DNA of 64,000 nucleotides from Pseudoduganella violacea (GTDB lineage Bacteria; Pseudomonadota; Gammaproteobacteria; Burkholderiales; Burkholderiaceae_D). Below the pieces are notes generated by a model that worked only from the letters and a program-made list of their open reading frames with translations, was not told where the DNA came from and ran no database searches. The position numbers were made by a program, and so were the translations under genes. Each line of letters begins with the position of its first letter. Position 1 is the stretch's first letter. The stretch lies in assembly GCF_014191875.1 (NCBI RefSeq), contig NZ_JACHXD010000010.1, positions 124,001 to 188,000 of the forward strand, given 5' to 3'. Positions 8,944 through 16,869 of this stretch are shown here, one piece after another.

Positions 8944-10626
8944 TCAGCGCGCGGTGGACCGCGCGAATGTAATCACGAAACGGCCGCTCGACTTGCGGCT
9001 GCCGTCCGGGTTCACCTCGGAATCGTAGCGGTGCTCATAGTCCAGCATCGCCTCATTATTCAAACACAATTCGCGCGCCAGGTACAAACCCAGCCCGGTT
9101 CCCTTGCTCGATGTTGTATGAAAAGGCTCAAACAGGTGGGCGCGCACCTCGGGCGAGATGCCGGGACCGTCGTCCTGCACGTGCAATTCCAGCGCCCGGC
9201 CCGGCGTATTGACAATAAAGATACGGATGCTGCGCGGCGTGGCGCTAGCATAGCGCACCGCATTACTGAGTAGATTCAGCAGCACCTCGCGCAGGTGTAG
9301 CGGATCGAAGCGCACCGTGGCCGGCGTCACGCCGCCGATGCACAGCTGGCGCGGGTCGAGGCCTTGCACATCGTCGAATTCCGCCTTCAGTTCGGCCAGG
9401 AAATCGGGCAGCTCCAGCGGCTCGGCATGGCTTTGCGCCTTGCGCGAGAGCTGCAGAATGTCCTCCACCATGCGGTTCACGCGCGCCACATTGTCGCCCA
9501 CGATCTTCAAAAGGCGCATCTGCACCGGGCCTTGCACGTCCTCGGCCAGCAGCGAAGTGGCGTGGTCGATGGCCGCCAGCGGATTGCGCACCTCGTGCGC
9601 GATGCTGGCCGTGAGCCGGCCCATGGCCGCCAGTTTCAGTTGCTGCGCCTGGTTTTCGATGGCCGTCACGTCCTCCAGGAAAATCACATTGCGCTCGATG
9701 CCCAGGCCGGCCGTGTCGGCGGCAACGAAGCGCACCTTGAGGTGGGACGCCATATCGCGCCGCGCGCTCCAGGCGGCGGTCACGTCCTGCAGGGCCGGAT
9801 CGGTATACGGCTTGATGCTCAGGAAAACGGTGGACAGCAGCGGATTGGCGCGCCAGTCGGCATAAGCCTGGGCCAGCGGATGCAGGGCGGGCGAGCTGCC
9901 CAGTTTGAAATCCAGGCGCTGGCCGACCAGGCCAAGCATCTGCTGGGCGGCCGGATTGCCGCCATAAATCTGGCCGTCGGCGCCCGCCACCACCACGCCA
10001 TCGCCGGCATGCGACATCACCAGACGGTTGACGGCCTGCTGCACGCCGATCTCGATGCCGCGCTGCACGGCCAGCTCCTCCTGTCCGATCAGGCGGGCCG
10101 CCATGCGGTTCACCACCAGCACGGTGGCAAAGAAGGCCGCGCCATACAGGCCGGCCTGCAATACCGAGGCATCGAGTTCGAGCAGCAGGCCGCGGTAAAT
10201 GCTCTCGCCCAGCATGAACAGCGTGACCAGCGAGGTGCAGAACAGCGCCAGCAGCAGCGGCGCCAGGATCGCCGCCCCCGCCAGCGGGAAGAGATAGAGG
10301 ATGGCCAGGCCGCTGCGCCCGCCGCCGCCCGCCACATACAGCAGCGAGATCACGGCCAGGTCGCAGGCGATCTGCGACAGCAATTGCAGCATGAAGCGGC
10401 GCCGCCAATACAGGGCCGCCAGCGAGAAGGACAGCGCCAGCACCAGGTAGCTGGCGCAGATCTCGGCATAGAAGAAATCCCCGGCCGAACGCAGGCCGCG
10501 GCTGTCGAAGCTCAGATAGAGCAGCAGGACGATGGCGATCACCACCCGCGTGCCGGTCAGCGTTTGCAGCGAGCGCCAGAACGTCTCGCGGGCTTCGGCT
10601 GACAGCACTTGCGGGCGGGTGCTCAC
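8944..10626 (-). CDS. pilS: Sensor histidine kinase, PilS-like
   Basis: 560 residues. The N-terminal third has about six membrane helices. A PAS-like region follows (about 200-310), then a HisKA domain with the phosphorylated histidine in ASIAHEVRNPLAAI and a HATPase domain (NLLSNAVRYA, DDGPGISPE, GTGLGLYL). It is the partner of the adjacent PilR. In Pseudomonas PilS monitors pilin levels in the membrane. The start is GTG at 10626; no clear Shine-Dalgarno sequence is seen, so the start is less certain. Confidence 0.92.
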   Translation of the reverse strand: MSTRPQVLSAEARETFWRSLQTLTGTRVVIAIVLLLYLSFDSRGLRSAGDFFYAEICASYLVLALSFSLAALYWRRRFMLQLLSQIACDLAVISLLYVAGGGGRSGLAILYLFPLAGAAILAPLLLALFCTSLVTLFMLGESIYRGLLLELDASVLQAGLYGAAFFATVLVVNRMAARLIGQEELAVQRGIEIGVQQAVNRLVMSHAGDGVVVAGADGQIYGGNPAAQQMLGLVGQRLDFKLGSSPALHPLAQAYADWRANPLLSTVFLSIKPYTDPALQDVTAAWSARRDMASHLKVRFVAADTAGLGIERNVIFLEDVTAIENQAQQLKLAAMGRLTASIAHEVRNPLAAIDHATSLLAEDVQGPVQMRLLKIVGDNVARVNRMVEDILQLSRKAQSHAEPLELPDFLAELKAEFDDVQGLDPRQLCIGGVTPATVRFDPLHLREVLLNLLSNAVRYASATPRSIRIFIVNTPGRALELHVQDDGPGISPEVRAHLFEPFHTTSSKGTGLGLYLARELCLNNEAMLDYEHRYDSEVNPDGSRKSSGRFVITFARSTAR

Positions 10627-10638
10627 CGGAGGATGGGA

Positions 10639-10887
10639 TCAGGGCGCCGGCAAACCGGCGTGGGCCGCGCTGCAATAATTACGGCCATCGGAGGCTACGT
10701 TTTCCGAGGCCGGATAATGCACGCCGCAGTGGCTGCAGCACAGCATGGCCTCGGCCTGGGGCGGCGCCTCGGCGGCGCGCGCGCGGCCAGACTGCTGCTC
10801 CGGCGGCCGGCTGGCCGACTTCAGCTTGCTGCGGATGGCGGCGACGACCAGGAAGATCAGGGCCAGCCAGAACAAAATACGTGTCAT
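10639..10887 (-). CDS. PP0621 family small membrane-anchored zinc-ribbon-like protein
   Basis: 82 residues. There is an N-terminal membrane helix (residues 3-18), then a polar linker and a four-cysteine/histidine cluster: CCSHCGVHYP and YCSAAH. The arrangement suggests a small metal-binding site at the membrane. It overlaps the upstream cytochrome-assembly-like gene by 4 bp (ATGA) and lies 12 bp before pilS, so it belongs to the same transcript. Its function is unknown. Confidence 0.85.
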   Translation of the reverse strand: MTRILFWLALIFLVVAAIRSKLKSASRPPEQQSGRARAAEAPPQAEAMLCCSHCGVHYPASENVASDGRNYCSAAHAGLPAP

Positions 10888-11687
10888 GCGAATCCTCGGT
10901 GCAAAACCACTTCCATCACAAAACGGCTGCCGACATAGGCCAGCAGCAAGGTCGCAAAACCGGCCAGCGTGAAGCTCAACGCCGTCTTGCCGCGCCAGCC
11001 GCGGAAGTGGCGGCCCGCCAGCAGCGACGCGAACAACAGCCAGGACAAGAGGGTAAAGACCGATTTATGGTCCCACTTCAGCGCCCGGCCAAACAATTCC
11101 TCGGAAAAGACCACGCCCGACAGGACCGTCAGGCTCAGCAGCAGGAAGCCCAGGCCGATCATGCGGAACAGCAGCTTCTCCATGGTCAGCAGGGCCGGCA
11201 GCTGGTCCAGCGCCGCCCACAGGAAGCCGGCGCGTTCGCTGCGCGTATGCAGGCGCGACTCCTGCAGCGCCATCAGCACGGCGTGGAAAGCCGCGATGGT
11301 CAGCGTACTGTAAGCCAGGGTCGCGATGGCGATATGCCAGGGCAGCATGCCCGAGCGGCCTTCGAGCGACACCAGGGCGCCGGGGAAGAGCGCCTCCAGC
11401 GCCACGCTGATCGCCGCGCAAGGCATCACCATGCGGCGTAAGCCATCGAGCTGAAAATTCCGATTCTCCAGCCAGTAAGCGCCCACCGAAATCCACAGCG
11501 CCGACGAGGCCATGGTCGCGAATCCGATGCGCAGCGAGCCGGGCTCCATCACATCGAAAGACAGCGTAATCCCGTGCAGCACCCAAGCCAGGCCGGTCAC
11601 GGCGGCAATCAGCGTAGCCTGGCGGGCAGGCAAGACGGCACACACAACATACAGCAACGCGGCTGCGATCAGAAAGTAAGTCTGCAT
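10884..11687 (-). CDS. CcsA/CcmC-type cytochrome c assembly family membrane protein (YpjD-like)
   Basis: 267 residues with about eight hydrophobic segments. The tract LPWHIAIATLAYSTLTIAAFHAVL and the later histidine in KWDHKSVFTLLSWLLF match the haem-handling CcsA/CcmC superfamily, which in this short form is the YpjD/HemX group of uncertain role. It is the first gene of the operon with PP0621, pilS and pilR. In many Burkholderiales this gene lies back-to-back with ffh; here ffh is 7.4 kb away. Confidence 0.85.
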   Translation of the reverse strand: MQTYFLIAAALLYVVCAVLPARQATLIAAVTGLAWVLHGITLSFDVMEPGSLRIGFATMASSALWISVGAYWLENRNFQLDGLRRMVMPCAAISVALEALFPGALVSLEGRSGMLPWHIAIATLAYSTLTIAAFHAVLMALQESRLHTRSERAGFLWAALDQLPALLTMEKLLFRMIGLGFLLLSLTVLSGVVFSEELFGRALKWDHKSVFTLLSWLLFASLLAGRHFRGWRGKTALSFTLAGFATLLLAYVGSRFVMEVVLHRGFA

Positions 11688-11734
11688 CCAGCTAGTTTAC
11701 ACCAAAGCCCGCCAACCATGCCCCCTCCCCACCC

Positions 11735-11850
11735 TTTGCGCCAAATCAAACAATGTCCACCCTGGTGTCAGGCACCAGAGTCGGACATTCTTTGATCTAG
11801 ATCAGCAAATGTCCTACCTTGGTGCCTGACACCAGGGTTGGACATTGTTT
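11735..11850. repeat. Composite palindromic repeat, REPIN-like (copy C)
   Basis: Two hairpins in inverted orientation (TGTCCACCCTGGTG...CACCAGAGTCGGACA at about 11755-11787 and TGTCCTACCTTGGTG...CACCAGGGTTGGACA at about 11810-11845) flank a spacer containing the palindrome GATCTAGATC. The outer edge begins TTTGCGCCAAATCAAACA. The whole element is close to its own reverse complement. It ends 4 bp from the stop codon of the ABC ATPase gene and lies upstream of the cytochrome-assembly-like gene. Confidence 0.85.
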
Positions 11851-11854
11851 GAGA

Positions 11855-12646
11855 TTAGTCAATGGCGGCGAGGCGCAGTTCGTCGTTGTGGTGGCGCTGC
11901 TGCTCTTCCATCACGAGCTGGCCGAGCTCGCGCTTGAGGGCGTTGAATTCGGCCGAGGCCGGGTCGCGCAGGCGGGGCAGTTCGACCAGCAGGTCGCGCT
12001 TGACCGTGCCGGGGCGGTAGGTCATCACGACGATGCGGTCGGCCAGATAGATGGCTTCCTCGATGCTATGCGTGACGAAGATGATGGTCTTTTTGAGCTC
12101 GGCCCAGATGCGCAGCAGCTCGTCCTGCAGATTGCGCCGGGTCAGCGCGTCGAGGGCGCCGAAGGGTTCGTCCATCAGCATGATGGGCGAGTCCAGCGCC
12201 AGCACGCGGGCAATGGCGACGCGCTGGCGCATGCCGCCGGACAGGTCTTTCGGATAGCGGCTGCGGAAGTCGCTCAGCGAGAGCATCTGCAGCAGCTGGT
12301 CGACCGTGGCCTTGATGCGGGCTTTGTCCAGGCCCTTGATTTCGAGGCCAAAGGCGATGTTGTCGGCCACCGTCATCCACGGGAACAGGGCGTATTCCTG
12401 GAAGACCATGCCGCGCTCGGGGCCGGGCGCCGTCACCTCGCGGCCGTCGACGGTGATGCTGCCGCTGCTGGGCAGGGAGAAGCCGGCCACCGCGTTCAGC
12501 AGCGTCGACTTGCCGCAGCCCGATGGCCCCAGCAGGCAGACGAACTGGCCTTGCGGGATCTCCAGCGTGATATTTTTCAGCGCCACCACTTCGCGGCTGT
12601 CGGTCTGGAACACCTTGCTGACGTCCTGCACCAGAATATGGCTCAT
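11855..12646 (-). CDS. ABC transporter ATP-binding protein, nitrate/sulfonate/taurine type
   Basis: 263 residues with all ABC motifs: Walker A GPSGCGKST, Q-loop VFQEYALFPW, signature LSGGMRQR, Walker B IMLMDEPFGALD and the switch histidine in FVTHSIEEA. Closest in style to SsuB/TauB/NrtD ATPases. It follows the permease with a 1-bp gap and is the last gene of a three-gene operon (binding protein, permease, ATPase). The substrate is unknown. Confidence 0.93.
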   Translation of the reverse strand: MSHILVQDVSKVFQTDSREVVALKNITLEIPQGQFVCLLGPSGCGKSTLLNAVAGFSLPSSGSITVDGREVTAPGPERGMVFQEYALFPWMTVADNIAFGLEIKGLDKARIKATVDQLLQMLSLSDFRSRYPKDLSGGMRQRVAIARVLALDSPIMLMDEPFGALDALTRRNLQDELLRIWAELKKTIIFVTHSIEEAIYLADRIVVMTYRPGTVKRDLLVELPRLRDPASAEFNALKRELGQLVMEEQQRHHNDELRLAAID

Positions 12647-12647
12647 C

Positions 12648-13463
12648 TTAATTCTCCAGGCCGCGGTGCCAGCGCAGCAGGTGGTTGTTCAGGCGGTTCA
12701 TCAGCACGTCGATGGCAAGGCCGATCAGGCCAATCGAGATCATGCCGGCGATGATCTTGTCGGACCAGAAGTACTCGCGCGCCTCCAGGATGCGGAAGCC
12801 CAGGCCATTGTTCACGGCGATCATTTCGGAGACGATTACCACGATGAAGGCGGTGCCGATGCCGATGCGCACACCGGACAGGATGTAGGGCACGGCCGCC
12901 GGCAGGATCACGCGCAGGAACATGGTGGCGCCGGAAGCGCCCAGGTTGCGCGCGGCGCGGAGATAGATGCCGTCGACCTGGCGCACGCCGGCGATGGTGT
13001 TCATCAGCACCGGGAAGAAGGCGCCCAGCGCGATCAGGAAGACGGCCGGCGGATTACCGAGGCCGAACCACAGGATGGACAAGGGGATATAGGCGATCGG
13101 CGGAATCGGCCGCAGCAGCTGCACCAGGGGATTGAGCCAGGCGTAGACGCGGTTGCTGGCGCCCATGCCCAATCCCACCGGCAGCGCCAGGCCAGCGCCA
13201 ATGGCAAAGCCGACCAGCACGCGGTACAAGCTGCCCATGGCGTCGTGTATCAGTTCTCCCGACAAGGCCCACACCAGCCAATTGCCTTCGCTGTAAGGCT
13301 GCAAGGGCAGCAGGTACTCCACCCACTTCTGCACCACCGCCAGCGGCGAAGGCAGCACCTGGGGATTCACCCAGCCCAGCGCGGCCACCGCCTGCCAGGC
13401 CGCGATCACCAGCGCCGGCACCACCAGGCCGACGGCCGCTTCGCGCCATGAGAATTTCGCCAT
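12648..13463 (-). CDS. ABC transporter permease, SsuC/TauC type
   Basis: 271 residues with about six membrane helices. The conserved cytoplasmic EAA loop is seen as RAARNLGASGATMFLRVILPAAVPYILSG. The protein forms the membrane channel with the neighbouring ATPase. The start ATG has GGGAGGG upstream. It is tightly linked to genes on both sides. Confidence 0.93.
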   Translation of the reverse strand: MAKFSWREAAVGLVVPALVIAAWQAVAALGWVNPQVLPSPLAVVQKWVEYLLPLQPYSEGNWLVWALSGELIHDAMGSLYRVLVGFAIGAGLALPVGLGMGASNRVYAWLNPLVQLLRPIPPIAYIPLSILWFGLGNPPAVFLIALGAFFPVLMNTIAGVRQVDGIYLRAARNLGASGATMFLRVILPAAVPYILSGVRIGIGTAFIVVIVSEMIAVNNGLGFRILEAREYFWSDKIIAGMISIGLIGLAIDVLMNRLNNHLLRWHRGLEN

Positions 13464-13493
13464 ACCGCCCTCCCCTGCTTATTATTTAACTTC

Positions 13494-14468
13494 TTATTTA
13501 ACGTTCAGGCTCTTTTTGGCCTGGTCCAGCAGGTCGGTCTTGACCCACTCCTTGGCCACCGGCGGCTTGGCCATCTTGCCGACGCCGGTCTTGGCCATCA
13601 CATCGGTCGTGATCTGGATATGCTCGGGCGAGATATCGTAGGAGTACGGCGAATTGCTGATCGCGTCCTGGAAATCGTCCTTGGTGATCTGGCCTTTGAA
13701 GATCACTTCGCGCACATATTTTTCGGCCACGTCAGGCTTGTCGATGAAGGTACGGGTGGCTTCGACGAAGCAGCGCATGAACTTCTCGGCCACCGGACGG
13801 CGCTCCTTGTAGAACTTCTCCGTCATCACCATGGTGCGAATCGGCTCGCCGATCGGCGTGTCGTACGGCTTGATGATCTCGGTGCCGAAGCCTTTGTTGA
13901 TCGATTGCGAGGATTGCGGCTCCGACTGCATCATGGCGTCGATATTCTTGCCCAGCAGCGCCTGATTCAGATCGGCGTAGGCGAGGAAGACGATCTGCAC
14001 GTCCTTGCCCGGCTGGTCGGAGGCGGTCAGGCCGGCCTGCTGCAGCTCGGCCAGCAGCAGCACTTCCTGGATGCCGCCGCGCGTGACGCCGACCTTCTTG
14101 CCTTTCAGGTCGCGCACGGTTTTCATTTTCAGGTCGGTGCGGCCGACCAGGCGCGCGCCGCCCTTGGCGAAACCGGCCACCACATAGATCGGCGCGCCGC
14201 CGGCGCGGCCCGAGATCGCCGCTTCCGACGCGGTGCTGCCCACATCGAGTTCACCGGCGATGATGGCCTGCATCACGTCCAGGCCCTTGGCGAAGACATG
14301 CTCCTCGACCTTGATGCCGCATTTGGGCGCGATCTCCTTAATATAGGAGACGGCGCCGTAGTGGGCGAATTTCAGGTTACCGAGGCGCACCACTTCCTGC
14401 GCCTGGGCGCTGCCCGCCATGGCCAGCGCCGCCAACGCCAGGGTCTTTGCGATCTTATTCAGTTTCAT
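13494..14468 (-). CDS. ABC transporter periplasmic substrate-binding protein (NMT1/SsuA-like)
   Basis: 324 residues. A cleavable signal peptide is visible (MKLNKIAKTLALAALAMAGSAQA-Q). The mature protein has the two-lobe NMT1/OpuAC-like pattern, including LDVGSTASEAAISGRAGGAPIYVVAG and DLKGKKVGVTRGG. Relatives bind alkanesulfonates, taurine, nitrate or thiamine precursors. No sulfonatase or reductase gene lies nearby that would decide the substrate. The start ATG follows GAGGAGAG. Confidence 0.9.
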   Translation of the reverse strand: MKLNKIAKTLALAALAMAGSAQAQEVVRLGNLKFAHYGAVSYIKEIAPKCGIKVEEHVFAKGLDVMQAIIAGELDVGSTASEAAISGRAGGAPIYVVAGFAKGGARLVGRTDLKMKTVRDLKGKKVGVTRGGIQEVLLLAELQQAGLTASDQPGKDVQIVFLAYADLNQALLGKNIDAMMQSEPQSSQSINKGFGTEIIKPYDTPIGEPIRTMVMTEKFYKERRPVAEKFMRCFVEATRTFIDKPDVAEKYVREVIFKGQITKDDFQDAISNSPYSYDISPEHIQITTDVMAKTGVGKMAKPPVAKEWVKTDLLDQAKKSLNVK

Positions 14469-14650
14469 CCGGTCTCTCCTCGCCAGTCAGATAGAAATAT
14501 GGCCCGCGGCCACGGTCGTTCGTGCGCGCAGATCATATCAAAAAATATTGCCGTATAGATATATATTGCACTGCCGTGCCGCGCTTGTTTTGCTCAGGCT
14601 ATCAGAGCGGCCCCGTTCTGGCGACTGCGGCGCTCGTTTCGCCGCCCATC

Positions 14651-15646
14651 CTAGGGACGGGCGTTGCGCAGGCGGGCCAGGCGTTCGCTGCTGACGGGGT
14701 GGCTGGACAGGTAGGCGCTGGCATTCTTGTCCAGCTTTTCCAGCACTTCGAAGACGCGTTCCAGGTGCGCCAGCGGCAGGCCGTTGTGGCGCAGCATGGC
14801 GGCGGCGTAGTCGTCGGCATCGCGTTCGGCGTCGCGCGAGTAGCGCAGGTCGAGCAGCAGGGCCGGGACGCCGGCGATGATGGCGGAGGCATCGCCAAAC
14901 ACCAGGGCGGTCACGGCGGCCACGGCCGAACCCTGGATCACGCGCCGCGTCAGGTGGCGTTCGTGCAGATGGCCCAGCTCATGCGCCAGCACCGCCATCA
15001 CGGCGCCGTCGTCCGGCAGCAGTTCGGCCAGTTCGTCGGTCAGCACGATGTCGCCGGACGGCAGGGCAAAGGCGTTCGGGCCGATGCTGCTTTTGCGGAA
15101 GAGCAGGCGGTAGGCGGGCGCGCCCGGCTCCGGCGAACGCAGGCCGGCAAAGGCGGCCCTCAGCGCGGCCTGGCGCGCGGCCGGCATATCCGACTGCACA
15201 AACACATGCCGGTCCAGCACTTCCAGCATGCCGCTGCCCAGCATGCGTTCGGCCTGCACCGGCAGGTGGCGCGCCACCACCGTGGCGGCGGCGGGCAAGC
15301 CATATAGATAGACGGCGCCCAGCAGGGCCACGGTGGCGACGGCCGCCAGCGCCGTGCCGCGCCAGCTTTGCTGCGCGCGCACCACCCAGCTGTCGCCATG
15401 ACCGCTGGCGTGCAGCAGCCGCTCGAAAGCGGCGCGGTCCACCGCTTCCAGGTAGGCGCCGTCGTCGAAGGTTACCTTGCGCACCGCATGCGCGCTGCGC
15501 TCGGAAACGCGCAACTGGTCCAGCGGACAGGCGCGTTCGGCCTCGCCGCTCAGATGCAGCATGCCTTCCCGCACCCGCACTTCCACGCGGTGGGCGCGCG
15601 ACGTCTTGCCGTCGAAATAGCGGGCGGCGGCGACCTCGTGTTCCAT
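14651..15646 (-). CDS. M48 family zinc metallopeptidase
   Basis: 331 residues. The zinc-binding motif HELGHLHERH sits in the C-terminal half, with the third ligand region at RDAERDADDYA, as in the HtpX/Oma1/LoiP group. There is one membrane helix at about 93-120 after a cytoplasmic N-terminal region, and no signal peptide. The start ATG overlaps the stop codon of the DUF898 gene (TAATG), so translation is probably coupled. DUF898 and M48 genes are frequent partners, suggesting a shared role in membrane protein quality control; that role is inferred. Confidence 0.9.
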   Translation of the reverse strand: MEHEVAAARYFDGKTSRAHRVEVRVREGMLHLSGEAERACPLDQLRVSERSAHAVRKVTFDDGAYLEAVDRAAFERLLHASGHGDSWVVRAQQSWRGTALAAVATVALLGAVYLYGLPAAATVVARHLPVQAERMLGSGMLEVLDRHVFVQSDMPAARQAALRAAFAGLRSPEPGAPAYRLLFRKSSIGPNAFALPSGDIVLTDELAELLPDDGAVMAVLAHELGHLHERHLTRRVIQGSAVAAVTALVFGDASAIIAGVPALLLDLRYSRDAERDADDYAAAMLRHNGLPLAHLERVFEVLEKLDKNASAYLSSHPVSSERLARLRNARP

Positions 15647-16707
15647 TACAGCGCCAGGTCCAGGTCGATGATGTCGGCCACGCCTTCGCCGGTCGAATCC
15701 ACATCCTGCTGCACGCCGGCGATGAAATCATCCAGGCTGCCGGCCGCCAGCATGGTGGCCGATTCCAGACGGTACTTCAGCACGCGCACCTTGGCGAAGG
15801 GGATGAACAGGCCCAGGGTGCAGATGACGCCCAGCAGATTAGTCAGGTAGATGGAGGTCAGGCGGCCCCAGGCCAGTTCCGAGCGGAAGCCGTGCTGGCC
15901 AAGCTGGGTGTGGTCCCAGATCAGGTTCTGCAGGCGGGATTGGAACAGCGGCCAGATGCTGAAGAGCCACAGATAAGTCAGGCCGATCATCAGTATGGTC
16001 GCCGCCGCCGGGCCGCCGAACGGCAAGGCGTGGGCGAAGGCCGTGCCAAGGAAAAAGCCGGCGACGCTGCACACGATGGTGCCGACAAATGTGATCGCAA
16101 AGAAGATCAGGTACTGGCGATAGAAGCTGCCCACGCTGGCATCGAAGCTGAACTTGGTGCTGCCGAAACGCGCTTCGCTGTGCTGGAAGCGCTTGACGCG
16201 CTGGTGCACGAAAGGCAGGGCCAGGCCCAGCGAGAGGCTGACCAGCAGCGGCAACCACAGATAATGGATGTAGGCGCTGCGCTTGTCGCCGTCGAAACCG
16301 AAGCGGATGCCACGGTAGCTGGTGTTGTACAGCTTGAACTGCATGCTGCGCCAGACCAGCACCGGCATCACGATCGCCACCGCCACCATCATGGCCAGGC
16401 CGAGCAGCGGCGAAATCTTGAACGCCAGGTTATAGCCGCCCACCAGGATCAGGGCCAGGATGCGGCCTTTTAAAATCGCTTTCGGATTGCCGTGATATTC
16501 AAAGCTGCTGCCATCCAAACGGGTGCTGGAATAAAAATATTGATTGCTGCGCACCTTGGCCCAGGCCGAATAAATACCGAGGGTCACAATGCTGAGCAGC
16601 AGATTGACTATCCAGATGCGGAAATATTCGCTGCCGGTGGCGCTGAATTCCAGTTTCAGTTCGCGCGCCTGGTCTTCCTGCGGCCATGCTGCCTGCGTGT
16701 TATCCAT
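15646..16707 (-). CDS. DUF898 (YjgN-like) inner membrane protein
   Basis: 353 residues with repeated blocks, each holding a charged segment followed by membrane helices: YFRIWIVNLLLSIVTLGIYSAWAKVRSNQYFYSST near the N-terminus and related repeats SFDASVGSFYRQYLIFF and LTSIYLTNLLGVICTLGLFIPFAKVR. This is the YjgN/DUF898 pattern; the function is unknown. The ATG at 16707 has CAGGAA upstream and was preferred over a TTG five codons earlier. Overlaps the M48 peptidase gene by 1 bp. Confidence 0.88.
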   Translation of the reverse strand: MDNTQAAWPQEDQARELKLEFSATGSEYFRIWIVNLLLSIVTLGIYSAWAKVRSNQYFYSSTRLDGSSFEYHGNPKAILKGRILALILVGGYNLAFKISPLLGLAMMVAVAIVMPVLVWRSMQFKLYNTSYRGIRFGFDGDKRSAYIHYLWLPLLVSLSLGLALPFVHQRVKRFQHSEARFGSTKFSFDASVGSFYRQYLIFFAITFVGTIVCSVAGFFLGTAFAHALPFGGPAAATILMIGLTYLWLFSIWPLFQSRLQNLIWDHTQLGQHGFRSELAWGRLTSIYLTNLLGVICTLGLFIPFAKVRVLKYRLESATMLAAGSLDDFIAGVQQDVDSTGEGVADIIDLDLAL

Positions 16708-16869
16708 GAATATTCCTGACAAGATTATCGATGAAATAAGACTGTAACCGGAAAGCGGCGCAAGCGGAAGATGATTTTTATCATCAATTAATGCATTGTG
16801 ACAATGTGCGAATTTTCATCCCAGGCAGGGAGAGGATAATAGCTTTTTTAAATAATTAAGTCTTTGATA

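Noticed and set aside
11735..11850. Repeat C as an insertion sequence end or transposon
   Set aside because: There is no transposase gene, and the element is only about 115 bp, so a non-autonomous REPIN-like repeat is the better description.
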